Shown: positions 14,231-28,658, counted from the first letter of the stretch. The stretch: DNA of 64,000 nucleotides from Kryptolebias marmoratus (GCF_001649575.2 NC_051448.1:13590429-13654428), one strand, 5' to 3'. Notes: generated by a model not told the origin, from the sequence alone. A program made the numbers and translations.

Positions 14231-14330
14231 TTTTAAATGACCAAGTTGGTAAGTGGTGTTGCCTCGCAGCAAGAAGGTCCTTGGTTCAAATCTCAGTTTG
14301 GGCCGAAGTTATGGGCTGTAACAAGGACAG
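14231..14330 (+). repeat. tRNA-like SINE fragment
   Basis: The sequence reads GTGGTGTTGCCTCGCAGCAA, then GAAGGTCCTTGGTTCAAATC. This matches the fish repeat of the form TTAGCACTGTYGCCTCACAGCAAGAAGG followed by a GGTTCRAATC B-box-like segment. It is a fragment without a cloverleaf, so it is not called a tRNA gene. Confidence 0.6.
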
Positions 14331-16370
14331 CAGGAGGGTTAGGCATTTACTCCCAGATCAAAATAAATATACTACTTGTAATGATGCTGAGAAAGTAGAA
14401 AAAAAAAACAAAAAAACAATGAGCCAAAGTCAAGAAATAAGAGCAGGCAGTCGTCAAGAAAGACTGAGAGAAAACAGGCAGGATGTGTGTATGAAAGGGA
14501 GGGTGATTACCAGACTGACAGCCGATGAGTTAACAACGACAGAATAGGTGGTGACATGGACAAGAAATAAGATCATGAAAGCTGAGAACAATTAAAGAGA
14601 AACCGAGATATACACGAAGATTTCCATTCTAACCTAACAAGAAATCAAGCAGCTATAAACTAAAAGAGGGTAAAACCCCACAGACCCTAACAAGAGAAAC
14701 TATCTGAGACAGTGAGTCCATCCTTTAGGATCCCACAAACACCAGCTGATCATCATACTGACGAGTGGAAAACCAGGAAGGGAACAAGACTAATTTTATT
14801 TAGTCCAAAGTCGATATTTCTGACTCTATTTACCCGAGTTTTTATCTCTATCTGCAGCCCCTTTTTTCCCATCGCTTCCCTTCCCTCCGCTGCCTCTCGC
14901 CGTGTGGCTCTGTCTGTGTTATTTCACACCAACACAATCAGTCACGGCGCATCTCACTACATCAGTTTTCAATAATTTCCCATGGGTGTTAAGACGAGGC
15001 CTTAACCTATAATGCTTGAAGCGCTTTCTCTCCGATCAGATTGGTTGGGGGTGCTTGGGAATTGTTTATGGCTCTGTCTGTGCAAATGTGCCGGAGGGCA
15101 CGTAAAGATGAGGTCTGTTCCAGGTCCTCACCCCGACCTCAACAATACCAAACCCATTAGCATTTATAATAAAGCGCCTCGACACAGCCATTCTAATCAC
15201 TTCAATCTTTTAAATGGTGGAACAATTAAAAGCACTCCAGAGAAATTACATTTTCACCAAGGGCAGAGGTTGCAGATATTTTTTTTGCCAATCCCATAAT
15301 CACCACTGAAGCCAGATCTGAATTGGCTTCAACAGATTTTAACGGGTTACACTATGAATCAGATTCTTTAAATTAATATTTACTCCGCTTTTGTGCTGTG
15401 ACGAAACAAGCAAAACAAAACACAAAAAAACTAAAGAATCTAAAAGTTGTGTGTGAGCACACAAGCTGATGAACGGGAGAGTTCCTCTTTGTGGATTTTC
15501 ATCTCAAGAAAAAAAAAAAAAAAGCAGGTGTGCCTCGCAGACATTTTAAATGTCTGTCAAATCTTAAAACTTTCTTTAACAAGCACGATTTCAGATCTGA
15601 TATCTTTTAAAATGGACACAGATGGTGTTAGAGGAGAAGAACGCCGTTCAAAACGAGCTGCAAAAAGGCCGAACTTATCGCAGTGATACGACCTCCGAGG
15701 AGTCGCGGTGAACGAAAAAAAGTCTGACATTTTAGCATCTTTCGGCTTATACTTCGACCCGGCGCTCATATCATTTAGGTTTGGTCTCAACCAGCATCAA
15801 AGATGAGAGTGTGAAACGTTATAATGTTGAAGTCACCCAAATCTTGGTCAATGTATTCAGGAGACGCGCTCTTTTCCCACGGGCCGGGCTTAGTTTAACG
15901 CACAGAAGATGAGGTGAATAAGTAGAAGAAGTTCAGGCTTCTGTTGAGCGTGACATAACTATTTTGCTGATTTTAATGAGAAGTTACTTGCATTCAACCA
16001 GAACAACTCAAGAAGCTAAACTAACAATAAAGGACAATTTGCCGTCTGAGGTCTCAGGTAAACATAGGTCCTGTGATTCACTGACGTAAGCCGAACAAAG
16101 CCTAAATCCAAATTAAAACCCAGGTAAAGGACTTCAATTAGTAAAGTTAAGTTTTACGTATTTACAAAACTGAGATGGGTGTTGCACGACACCCGTACTG
16201 ACATTAATGCATCTCTTTACATTAAAGACAGGTGTCTGATTTCTCTAAGCCAAAGAAAAAGGCAATTCAGACTGATCTTATATCTTGTGCAGGAAAGCAA
16301 CTATGAGCAGTTTTATAGGGGATCCAGCCTTAAATTTTCTGTACCTGCTTGTTACCTGGTGCTTATCCCC

Positions 16371-16475
16371 CAGTGATCAATGGGCAAGAGACAGAGTACA
16401 ACCTGGACAGAGACCATATCGAGACGAACGAGACAGACAACCATTCACGCTCTCACTCAGACGAAGGGGCGATTC
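16371..16475 (+). repeat. Fish interspersed repeat fragment (CATTCACRCTC type)
   Basis: GGGCAAGAGACAGAGTACAA, then CCTGGACAGAGACC and ACAGACAACCATTCACGCTC. This is a decayed version of the common fish repeat containing GGCGGGGTACACCCTGGACA, then GTCGCCAGTC and ACAACCATTCACACTC. A second fragment of the same family is at 49395-49520. Confidence 0.6.
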
Positions 16476-16639
16476 AGGGCAACCAAACAGACCAAAAGGG
16501 AGAAAACTGGAGTACTTCTTTCTAGGAATCTGAGTATGCAAAACACTACATTACATTAGAACTAAGATGTGTTGAAAAATGTAGCCATTTTGATCAAACC
16601 CAAGATCTCGAGAATTTACCCGATTTGTTAGCACTCGGA

Positions 16640-16860
16640 AGAGGAGCTGTGAATGTTCAGCTACTACCACATCTAAGTTTTTGTTCATTTTCTGTGAAAC
16701 TGACTGAGACCTATCCATTTTTGTGTTGGCTATGGTCAATTAGCTGTGGCAGCCATCTTTAATTAGGTTGATTACAAAAAGGTAATCAATTGTAGAAGTT
16801 CATCCAATGATTACTTTCTGAAGGTTTCATTAATTTGCGATAAATCTGCGGCATTGCAAC
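16640..16860 (-). repeat. FAM-1 dispersed repeat, copy 3
   Basis: On the minus strand it contains the CACAAAAATGG block, AAGATGGCTGCCACAGCTAA, AGTAATCATTGGATGAAC, and the GGTAGTAGCTGAACATTC block. It is diverged and lacks clear terminal repeats. Confidence 0.65.
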
Positions 16861-18174
16861 TTAACTTCTTAGAGTGCATTAAAGTCTAATCTAACCTGAA
16901 CTTCTGTAAATCCTGGAACAGGTTTGACTCCAGTCACTCACTCGTATTCGTTATTTATGAAGTCCAATCTCTGTTTGTCCATCTGAACAAGCAAAAACAA
17001 ACTCTTGTCACCGCATGTGAATCTATACAGTAACAATAGATAATCAACTGCAATCATCAGCGATAAAAGCAGAAAATTAGTTGGTGGAAAAGATTCTGCT
17101 GGAGAAGTGTTGATGGAGGTAAAAAAAAAAAGGCGATTTTATGCCATGATTTCAGCAAATGCATCCATTGATCAAACGGCGTCAGGCCTGATGGTTGAAC
17201 TCGGTGAATCGAGGTGGATGTTTTAACTAGAACGCCCGTGATTAAATGTGCGGGACCCTCTCATTCATCGCCTCCATCGGCAGGGCTGAATGAATACTGC
17301 GGGGAGCCAAATGAAGTAGCTATTAGCATTCAAACCGGTCGCGGCGATCTGTTGTTTTTGTTGTTTTTTTTGTGTTTTTTTACTTTCCTTAAAGATGAAT
17401 TAGTTGGTTTGCAGTTTTATTTAGTGTCATATTTCTCCCCCGATTCATCCAGCAGCAAAGAACTCCCCTGCACTGAGACGGTCCATAAAAATCAATTTGA
17501 AATACACATTTGATTTTTTTTTTTCTCCCTACACTGCAATCCAGATACCTATCCTCACAGGAGATCTTGTTGAACAAACTTTATATTTCCTGATTTTTTG
17601 TTTGCTTGTTTGTTTGTTCCCAGTTTCTTTCCCTCCCTTCGTTTTTTTTTGTTTTTCTTACATGAACCAGATTCACATGTGACTTCATCCCCAAACACAT
17701 CATCTTCAATAACTCCATCACGCCTTTGCCTGTCTGAACCTCCCCGCCTGTGACGCCTTTTCTTTTATTGTTTTATTCAAATCTTTCTTTCATCTTTCAC
17801 GTTAACTCTGTTCCTGTGGTCAGTGCTCTCATCCTAGACCAGAATTAGGCACCTAAATGCTAAATGAATCTGTTGTTTTGAGTTTTTGGGGACGTCAGTC
17901 AGAGGAAATAAGATTCAACAACGATGCACTCATACAGTATGTAAAAAAAAAACCATATGGGATCCACCTCCAACACAACCCCCACCCCGTCAGGCAATGA
18001 TTGACAGCCGAGCTGGTGTGTGTCTGGCTGTTTCCATGCGTTTGTATCAGTGTGCCATCTGACGCCCAGAGGGTGGCTACATCTTTTATTTGACATAGTG
18101 GACTAGTGACAGTTAGCTGTCTGGAAGTGTGTACAGTATCTGTGAGACAGCTAACTTATGCGGATTTGTGAGTG

Positions 18175-18200
18175 AGTGTGTGTGTGTGTGTGTGTGTGTT
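18175..18200. repeat. (GT)n microsatellite
   Basis: Perfect GT run of about 13 units. Confidence 0.95.
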
Positions 18201-21200
18201 GGCAACCTAGTGACAGTAGTTCTACCTCCACTGACTCCTCTCCAAATCTGTCAGGGATGCCACAACAGAAATCTTTTTAAAGATTAATTTTATGGCATTG
18301 CTGCTATATTAGATAGCGCCGTCGCAAGTGACAGGGAGGATGGGAGTGTGACAGACTGATATGGGGTATGAATCTCGAGCTTAAACTCAAATTACTGTCA
18401 AGACAGGGTGTACACCTTATCTTGCCTCTGGGCCTCTACAGGGACCTTGTGGAAGGCAAAGATACGCGTTAGATAGAAAGTTCCATCAAATACAGAAAGT
18501 AGGGGGAGAAAAAAGGCGAGGTCTGAAGATCCAATGAACCTAAGGTATTTATCTGTCAGATGTAAGTAAAGAAAATGAAAAAAAAAATACTAAAACTAAA
18601 AAAAAAGCTAAACAAATATAAAACAGTGCGGATAAAATCCTGGATTCTATAAAAAAAAAGAAGAGAGGCCGATGAAGAAAAGAGCAATGAGTTCTAAGGC
18701 TCCCCTCACACTGGATTGCAACCCAGCTACGACTTTAAAAAAAATCAGCTGGAATGTGGATCACTTTTGCGGGACCTTGACGAGATATTCAGGCGCGTAA
18801 TCAGAATGCAATGGGCTCCCGATTACATGTGATGAAGCGTCAAACATCATGAAGGGTTTTACAAAACCTTAATAATGAGGTCTTGGTGGTTTATCATCCT
18901 GGTGGCAGCATATTAGCAGTCTGCCTACTTTTAAAACTTGATTTAAAACCTTTAGTTGGGGTTGGTTTAGGTTTCCAGAGCTGTCCCTCAGTTATGCTGC
19001 TATAGGCTCAGACTGACCACATGTCCCCACTCTGCTGCTGTCTTTACTCTCTCTGCTCTCCATGTTCGTATTTGCAGTTGTTGCTGTCATTAACATCTGT
19101 TTTTCTTTGTTTCTCTTCCCATATAAAACCACACGAGGACCAATCCTTCTGTGTTCGCTTGTGTCTCCTTCCTGCCCTCTCTAACCCCAGCCGGTCGAGG
19201 CAGATGGCCGCCCATCCAGAGCCTGGTTGCGGTAGAGTTTTCTTCCAGTTAAACAGTAATTGTTCCTTTCTGCTGTTGCCAACATGCCGCTGTGAATGGG
19301 GGATTGCGACAAAGCCAAGATTTGACACAATCTCTTAGCTTCTTTGGTCGATAACTGTTATTAATTGGCATTTCATACAATGCTGTTTGTAAATGTATTG
19401 TATTTTAATAGGAATGAACTGACTGTAATTGGATTTAATCTGGATCTGATTTGGGCTTAATTAGATTTATGATTTTTGGACTTGATTTTTTTTTTCTTTG
19501 TTTGGTGCACAGAGGTGACTTCTGTTGTGAACCGGTGCAATATATGCATAGACTTGATTGGAATTGCGTATTTGAGGTCCTGGGTGGGGCGTGGTGACAG
19601 CGATAGCAGCCTATCCAGGATGTGTGACCAGCATGCACCAACATGGCTTATTGGGAATTCGTAGCAGGACTAACCGTGCAGGCCCAAAGCTTCGGATACA
19701 ATCAGCGTTGTTCGAGCGTGGTGTGATCTTATACCACGTAGCTGCTTCCCGACAAAATCTGGGGGAGTCATACCAAAATAGGGCGTCGTGAAATAGTGGT
19801 AGCACCATCCAAGAAACCTGGGGAGGGCGCAAGAGAGCATCTTGATGCTGGAAAGTGGAAGGGGAAATCCTATTTGGGGAAAAACCAAGCAGCATCATGA
19901 ATGCCTTTATATTAAAGGATGTTTTCAAATTAATCTGCGCTCTAATAGGTTGTGTGGGGCATTGAGAGTATTGGGGTCTTAATCCAGTGTAAAGAGGGTG
20001 TTTATTTAATCTACCTCCTTATTACTACACAGAGTAGCAACACTGCAACAGGTAAGATGTGACCCAAAACTGGTCTTAGTTTCTACTTCTTTTTCCTTGT
20101 GGGGCTTTATAAGAAATTTTGTCAGTACTGGGGGTTGATTTTATTGCTTTTTTGTTAAAAAAAATGAAAAATGCTAATATTGTAAAATTACACCAAAGTT
20201 AGTTATACCACTCACATGCAATATGCAACAATAAAGAGTTGATATAATTTATTTTAGATGCCCAGTTAATAATACAGGAAATGCTGATGTGTTTGCTTTC
20301 AGTATTTGAAATTAAAGTATCTGAATACAGGTTCATTTGACTCATGAGGAGAAAACCGTGGTGTGGGAAATGAATTTTAAAGTGAAATTGCTTTTGTTTT
20401 GCTCGTTTTTCTTCCATTTTCCAAAGCTCGGTGTTCTGGAGTCAGGAGGAAGTTACCTCGAAGGCAGCGTCAGTGACTCATGGAGATGTTGTCCAAAAGG
20501 CCTGCCTGCTAACGCTCAGTGTCATCCTGTCTCATCAAACCCACGTTACGATTGTCTCAGTCATGATGACGGTCTGTGTGTTCCTCCACTCTCTGTCCAT
20601 CAGCGTTCCTGACTTCAAGATTTCATAAATAAGCTGACACACACTGACACAATTCAGCCGCCTCTAATCTCTCACTGCCTGCGCTTCGCTTCCCACTCCG
20701 AGCAAAGTGTCGGGACATTTCTTGTTTTCTTGTGACGTTCCTCAGCACAAAGAATATATGATAAACAATCGCTGATTATCAGCAGCGAGGAGACACAACG
20801 AATGGGATTCATGCACTGAAACCGAACTGATTTTCTTGCCTTTGACTCCAGTCCTTTCCGTTATGTAATGCAGATGAATGTTAATGCATGTATTTAGAAT
20901 GTGAATCTAGGCTTTCAGGCGTTCACTTAGCTACCCAACGGTTTGATCGCTGCCCTGATGAAAGCACGCCGCAGGAACTGGGAAGTGCGGTCTGGATATC
21001 GGCTCCGTTCATGGATAAAACAGGACGCTTGCGCTGAAAATTGCATCCGGGCTGACGCACTAATCCGAGAGTTACCGATTAAAACGGCATAAACCGCGGC
21101 GGCTGCGCTGCGTCTTTTAACAGATGACAGATCCCCGTAATGAAGAAAAATGGAGAATGTCACAGTCGTTTTCATGAAATGACCCCCCCCACCACCACCA

Positions 21201-21249
21201 CCCACCCGAAAGCTACGGCTTGAGTGAATAAAGTAATCAGCGTGATGCA

Positions 21250-21400
21250 GCTCTGTGTCGTGAACTCGCGGTGGCCGTCGGTGGCGGCGCCGAAGACGAG
21301 CGAGACGGAGGAGGGGCGCGGGACAAAATCGCTCTGCAGGACGGCATTAAGGAGGCTTGATTATACGTTGAACGGAGAGACGGGGACGAGCGTTTCATTT
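21250..21400. other. CpG-rich patch without recognised gene
   Basis: Dense CG dinucleotides (CGGTGGCGGCGCCGAAGACG and neighbours) in an intron. Short open frames on both strands show no family motif. Confidence 0.25.
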
Positions 21401-21664
21401 GGATCACAGACTTCTTAAAGCACAGAGCCTGGATCTGAAACCGAGGAGTCTTTAATGCACTGCAGTTAAAATGAGGCAAGACAGAGAAAACATTATGTCA
21501 CTCCAGGAAATAATCCGCGCTAAATACATGAGATCCAAATCTGAGCCTGTAAGCTGTTTCTGCTGTGACATGATGACATTAGATCAGAACTGTTACCCAG
21601 TTTGTTCTGAAAGTGATAGTTCGTGTCTTTAAAAGGGGATCATTGTGAAAAAGCTGTGAGCAAA

Positions 21665-22035
21665 TATCTGTCACCCGCTGTCGTAAAAGGTGGATAATCA
21701 TGTAATTGTCTGTGTGTGTGTGTGTCTATCTGTTAGCAAAATATATCACGAACCAGAGGAGAGATTTGAATGAAACTTCTAAAAATGTAATAATTTGATG
21801 TTTATCTACATCTGATTATGGTTTGGAGTCATTTAAGATGGCTGCCACAGCTAATCATCCTTAGGCAAAGCAAAAATTAAAATAATTCAGCTGATTTTAA
21901 AGATACTGAGCTAAAATTCGGTGTGGTGGTAGCTGAGCATCAGCCGCAACACGTGCTCCAAGCGCTAACACAGCACAAAATCTTGACGTAAAACTTAGAC
22001 GCGCAAAGCGACGGGCGATGTGATTTACTTTAAGT
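21665..22035 (+). repeat. FAM-1 dispersed repeat, copy 4 (near full length)
   Basis: The copy opens TGTCACCCGCTGTCGTAAAA, then a (GT)n run, GTTAGCAAAATATATCACGA, AAGATGGCTGCCACAGCTAA, GATACTGAGCTAAAATTCGG and TGGTGGTAGCTGAGCATC, and closes GCGACGGGCGATGTGATTTA. The closing sequence read backwards (CACATCGCCCGTCGC) resembles the opening. This is the longest copy at about 370 bp. Confidence 0.75.
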
Positions 22036-22471
22036 TTCACTTTAAAGCGTCCTGCAGGGTTTCTATGGTAACATATTTAAACACCAGGACGTCAAAATGG
22101 TCGTCTAGACCCTCCTCTTTTGATCCTCATTTGCATGTACTCCAAGTGGTTCAAGAGCAGCATCTGATTCATTTTGGGTGTTTTTTTCAGGCGTTTTTTG
22201 CATTTTGGCGGTGAGAGTTAACAGGTGTGTTTAACACACGGAACGGTGTCGCGTTAGCCCTCAGGTCGGTAAACAAGCTCTGCAACTGGAGGTGATGGAT
22301 GCGAATCTCACACTTTCTAACAGCTGGTGGATCCAGCCGGGGCGGGCAGCGGGACTGGGGACTCTGTGGCTCCTCTTTCCATCACTAACTGGGTCAAGTT
22401 TGATGAGTCCTTGAGTGAGCGGCTTGGAAACTGCCCTGGTCATAAAAACAAGCTGTTCGGCGTCTGGTCTG

Positions 22472-22492
22472 TGCGTGTGTGTGTGTGTGTGT
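22472..22492. repeat. (GT)n microsatellite
   Basis: Short perfect GT run. Confidence 0.9.
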
Positions 22493-23504
22493 GCTCCTCT
22501 CTAATTGGTCAGAAGGTAATTGATAAGTGTGCTGCTAATTAACTGGCTGCTTTGTGGTTATTAAAAACCAGATGTGTTGACTTTGGTCAGGAGAGATAAA
22601 GCCCTTTGAACGAGTTATTCTAATATCAGAGGAGGAAGTACAGAACGTGTTATTTAACATCACACTAACAAAGATTCATTCGGTCGTATAACCCAGCTTG
22701 TTTTTACACTCAAGGATGTGTCTTTAAAAAACGCAGGCAGGTTTTTACCTCTGTTATGATTAAAACCCAAACCCGAGCAGAAGCTCCGTGTCCTCGGGTG
22801 GAAGGTGGTTTTTATAACTGCTGGCCAGCGGGGACGGAGAAAAGCTGTAAATGTCATTAAAAGCAGAGATCAATGAAGCTCAGACACAAGGTGGAGGACT
22901 CACTGTAAAAGTTTTAGCTATTGTTCTCGGTGGCAGCCAAACTTAACGAGGCTCGGGGCGCATGGGTGTGTGAAAGAAAAAAACAGGAAGGATCCGAGCG
23001 TAGGAGGGCGTGGAAAAGAGCAGGCAGCCTCAGAGAGCAAGAGCTGACAAATACTCAATTCCAGACAAACGCTAATTGTGATTGGAAAGATTGGATGAGG
23101 AATAAGATAATGCCTGTTGTGGTAAACGCAACTTAGTGCGATTACACGAACCGACGGGAAGCGTGTTGCGTAACCGCTGAACAGAAGGAGCGACTCGCGG
23201 AAAATTGCGGCGGGAGAACTAACCGCACACGGCGCGGCGTAATCACCCACAATCAGCGCTCACATCGGCTGATTTTCTGCTCTTTGCGGAGGCGCTGATT
23301 GGTCCTAATCAATTGTCAGAGTTGATCGTCTTTATGTGAAAAGCACAAGGAAATCCAAACGTTTTCTTTAGAGGGAGGCCAAGTCATCATAACGTCGCCT
23401 CGTCAGTTTGATGCCAACGTCCAGCAGCAACTGCCGTCCTACATAAAGGGGCTTGCAAATTTTTCTTTTCTTAGCTTCAAAACAACCTTTTAGTGGAAAG
23501 TTTA

Positions 23505-23985
23505 TGAACAATTAATATCTCACCTGTTGTAGATGGCGCCTCGCTTCGGAAAGATAGTTTAATTCTGGCTGGACTGATGAGCTAACGGCTAGTCTGAGCG
23601 GGAACAAACAAAATGTTTAAATGGAAACACAGAAAATCCCAACTGAACTCAGGACAAGGAAGCAAAATAAACTTCACCTCTAAAATAAACACATGAACCC
23701 CAAGATCACAACACCTTGGCCACTTCCTGCATGCTACCCTGCTGAAATATTAGAGTAACGTGAAACTGATGGTGGTGTTTGCTTTTATTAGAATAGAGAT
23801 GTTTTAAGATGGTAGAAATTCAGTTTGATCTTGGCCCCGTTTGGGTTTGCCTTTAGCTCAGAAAGAAACTCTACTCCTCCAAACTGAGGCTCTTCAAAGA
23901 GCTATCCACAACAGGTAAGATATTAATGATTTATAACATTTCTACAGAAGCTCACTTTAAAAGGCTCTGAACTATCCCTTTAAGG
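23505..23985. mobile_element. Probable MITE with diverged terminal inverted repeats
   Basis: CAATTAATATCTCACCTGTT at 23510-23529 is repeated inverted at 23901-23930 (AATCATTAATATCTTACCTG read on the minus strand). The right end closes GAACTATCCCTTTAAGG; its reverse, TTAAAGGGATAGTTC, is a common end of fish MITEs. The left end is less clear and may extend to about 23440. No coding capacity. The right 125 bp has a second copy at 46748-46875. Confidence 0.5.
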
Positions 23986-24339
23986 CTCTTAGTAACTGGC
24001 ACCTTGACAAGCATCAGAGCTTGTAAACATATCAGCGGCAGCTTAACACGTCAGTTCTCGTTCCGGAGGTTTCCCTCCACCTCCCTGTCAAGGTGCCGGG
24101 AGTTCTTTTTCCTCTAAAGTGCAGCTCTCTAAAGGTCTCAGCTGGAAACCCTTCAGGTCGAAGCCCGGAACGCGGCCCGCCGTTTACCACAAACTATTTA
24201 CGATTCCCAGCCTGTTGAAGCTGCCCTCTCTGCAGCTCGTTTCTACATCGTGTTTGCTTTCAGATTCTGCTGTCGTTGTTTTGGTCTTTTTTATTATTGA
24301 ATTCACTCGTCCTTCTTCTTTGCTGCTCTCCGCTACTGC

Positions 24340-24585
24340 CGCATCCGTTTCTACCTCAATATCTGTAACACTGACTGGGTTAAAGCCATTTTTATGTTGA
24401 GTAAATGTAACCAGCTGTGGCGGCCAGCATGAATCGGGTTGACTCCAAAAGGTAATCGGTTGTAAACGCACATCTAAGGAGTGCTTTCTGCAAGTTTCAT
24501 CCAAATCCGTCCACTGGTTCAGGAGATATTTTGCTAACAGATACAGGAACGCACACCAGATGCCGGTGATAGCGATCTTTTCTGC
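24340..24585 (-). repeat. FAM-1 dispersed repeat, copy 5
   Basis: On the minus strand: GTTAGCAAAATATCTCCTGA, ACCAGTGGACGGATTTGGAT, TTTTGGAGTCAACCCGATTC, GGCCGCCACAGCTGG, AAAATGGC and a CAGATATTGAGGTAGAAAC block. Blocks are in the same order as copy 4; the 3' third is missing. Confidence 0.7.
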
Positions 24586-25177
24586 GTGTAAACAGCCGCC
24601 GGGTTCATGATCGCCCTAACTGGGGGCTGCAGTTTAACACAAATCCCACGCAGGAAATCCTAAAAAGACTCGTGGCAAGGTAAATGTAGATAAACACAGA
24701 TTAAATCACAACGCTAAGGTTATTATACGCCCAAGTCAAATTAAGCACCCAGATCAGGAAGGCATTAAAATCTCATTATGTACCATCTCCTGCCTTCTTT
24801 AAAACAACACGGTGTTATTACCATTTTTTGGGTTTAGAAACTGCAGGTTTTGACAAACGGTATATTTTAGCCTCCCTTTCAGCACTGTGCCGACCCTTCC
24901 TGAGCCCGCCGGGGGGGTATAAGTGACAGCGGGGCGGTTCAGGTGATTGTCCGTGTCAGCACGGAGCGGCTGACAAAAGTCGTTAATATCGTTTTGGACC
25001 GCAAATGGTGTCTGAAGCACAAAAGGAGAGACGTGCACGAGGCTCAAAAGCAACACTTGTTAGAGAGATCAATGCGCTGGCTGCTTTTGGCCTTTTCGTG
25101 GGATTCATCGATCCCTTCCTGCCTCTCCCTCCGCCCTGAACGCGGAGCTCTTGAAATCAAAGCGTGAGCGAGGCGTT

Positions 25178-25283
25178 NNNNNNNNNNNNNNNNNNNNNNN
25201 NNNNNNNNNNNNNNNNNNNNNNNNNNNNNNNNNNNNNNNNNNNNNNNNNNNNNNNNNNNNNNNNNNNNNNNNNNNNNNNNNNN
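25178..25283. other. Assembly gap, 106 N, followed by 13 G
   Basis: Unknown sequence in intron 3, followed by a G homopolymer at 25284-25296. It ends 109 bases short of exon 3, so no coding sequence is lost unless an unannotated exon lies within it. Confidence 0.98.
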
Positions 25284-25284
25284 G

Positions 25285-26147
<863 letters not shown>

Positions 26148-26837
26148 TCAGCAGAGCGCGATCAAGAGAGAACTCGCGGCACTTCGCAGCGGGCGGGCGT
26201 CACGCCGGGCTGACGCGGGCGCAATTAACACGGCGGCGACTAAAGCAGAGACGGCGGGGAAATGGAGAAACTGCGAGTGGGCTAACAGGGAAAAAAAAAA
26301 GAATCATTAATCACGATTAACTTCAAATGTTGTGATTTCTCGCTGTTCCTTTTGGTGCGGCGTGCACTGAACATAAAGGGGATTAGGACTACATTAAATA
26401 ATAGTTATTATATAAACAGCAGGAGGAAATGCCTCGCGGAAATAAGAATCCACTGCAGCCAAACGATGAGTGCACTGGCACTGAAACATTTACAGTAAAA
26501 CACTCCTTTTTACCTGACTGAACCAAATAACACTTGAACCTTCAGCGCAAGTTCTGGCTTGATTCAGACGAGGATTTACGGTGAACAGGAAGCCGACCAA
26601 TAAAACAAGTAAGATCTGTTCAGCCTTTTTTGATTCAGGGTCTAACGCAGCCACAGTTTGAGACAAACATGTGAAAAAAATACACTAAACGTCTGCTGAT
26701 GGACGGCAAAGAGTCAGATGAGGCCCGGTCTCACACAGGCACATTTAATTCACAATGGAACGTAGCAAACGTATCAAATGTTTGTTTTTTGGGGAGGAAA
26801 ATATGGTACTTTTGAATTAGTTGGCAACAACACATCT

Positions 26838-27025
26838 GAAAACGTGGTAGTAGCTGAGAGTCATCCTGACAGATCGCTCGAGATCTCGCAGCACTGTGTG
26901 AGGTGGGCTCTTTGTCATTTGTAAATGATAATGTGCCGTTATCATTTGTGCCGTTTCTCCGCACAAGATGATCTCAGTGTAAAACTCTGGCCTGAAATGC
27001 GGCGGGCGATGTGCATTCCTTTAGG
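26838..27025 (+). repeat. FAM-1 dispersed repeat, copy 6 (3' part with insertion)
   Basis: It starts at GTGGTAGTAGCTGAGAGTCA and ends AAAACTCTGGCCTGAAATGC, GGCGGGCGATGTGCATTCCT. About 80 bases of unrelated sequence separate the two blocks compared with copy 1. The 5' half is absent. Confidence 0.65.
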
Positions 27026-28594
27026 AAATGTTGGGCCTCTAATTGTGAAATCTGCGTTCATTCCTTTTTCATCAGTCCAGCGGCTCAGCGGGGACGAGCG
27101 GACGTGGCTGCAGCACCCATTTTTTGTTTCCGAACAGAACACAGAAAGGTCAAAAACAGGTCCAGAAAACAACTTGGTGCGCTACCGCCACCTTGTGCCA
27201 CGCGGCAGTACCGGGTGCTGGGAAGAAACCTCCCTCCCCCAAACAGTCACACGAAGACCATTCGAACATTCGAAAGTCCTTACCCGTCCCTAATGCATTT
27301 AGCGTTGGTAATAATACCACAAATCTCTTAATACGTCCACATTATCACGCAGACAGTTTAATGCAGCGGTGAGCTCAGCAGAAACAGGGAAACAGCGGCA
27401 GCAGTAAGTGCTCTGAAAGATCTGCTGATATGTTTGTGGAGGCATCTCATCCGCCGATCGCCTGAGCGTTTCATCATTGTAGGAGGCCGGACAGGAATAG
27501 TGCCCATAACTGATGCTTCCTGTGGACCTCGTCTGGAACATTTTAAGGACGTACGGGGGGGGACTGCAGCGGGTCCGAGAAAACCGTTTGGGTCCCGGTC
27601 TGTAGGCTTTGACTTCATTAGTCGGTCTTTGGTTCGTACATTCAGGTGCAGGTTCAGCCGTTCGTAGTACACCTCACTCAGGGGACTTTTTTTACCTTTT
27701 TTTATACATATCAGAACATGTAACTTCATTTCAAATATATTTTCCCCGTAGAAACACACCAAGGTCCGCTCAGTTCCTTCAAAACCATCGTTCTCTTTGA
27801 AATCTGCTTCAGCATACTTGCTCTATTTTTGTCTTCTTGTGCTTCTTTTTACCTTATGTTCTGCTACTTTTAGCGTCTAGCCAGCCTTTTGCTACTTTTA
27901 GCATCCAGCCATACTTTTGTTGTTCTTGTCTACCATTTCATCTAGCAACCTGGACCCACTCAGAGCCATTGTACAAACAAACAAACGACTTTATCCAAAA
28001 CGCCATCTGACAAACTGATTCACCTTTTTTTTATTTGCACCGCAACAAACACTTCTTTTCATACTTAAAGGACCACAGGGTTTATTTCTGGTCTTTTCTT
28101 TTTCTACTAAGAAGAAGCAAGAGGACATCAAATATAAATAAAGATAATTATTATGATTAATATAAAGAATTTCGGCTCTTAATGACACCTATCCCTTTTG
28201 TTGGATAACTATTGTTTGAGATGACAGATTTACAAAAAAAAACAAAGAATATTAATGTCCAAATTACTGAAGGATATGGCTTTAACAGACTGATAAGGTC
28301 ATTAGTGTTTCATTTCTCACATCTTAAAACAGAGCTTAAGCTTCCATTTATTGCATGACAATGGCTCTGCTGTGGATCAAAATCTATATTTTTTTATTTT
28401 TTAACACCATTAGTTGAGTGTTTACACAGGGAAACTCAGAGTTGTTATTGGAATAAAAATGGATGAATACCATTTTAATAAACTCTAAAGTGTTGGGATG
28501 GATGTCACTCAGAGAATGTTGTGAATCAGGAATGTTTCAGTTTAATGAAGTAAACTGTAATCAGTTATACTTACACTGCTGTTAGGCTCACAGT

Positions 28595-28595
<1 letters not shown>

Positions 28596-28655
<60 letters not shown>
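28596..28655. repeat. (GT)30 microsatellite
   Basis: Perfect 60-bp GT run. Confidence 0.97.

Positions 28656-28658
<3 letters not shown>

Noticed and set aside
14281..14300. B-box-like GGTTCAAATCTC as a tRNA gene
   Set aside because: No acceptor stem or anticodon arm pairing; the context is a SINE fragment.
27358..27762. 134-residue minus-strand open frame
   Set aside because: No family resemblance, low-quality composition, and overlapping frames on the other strand.
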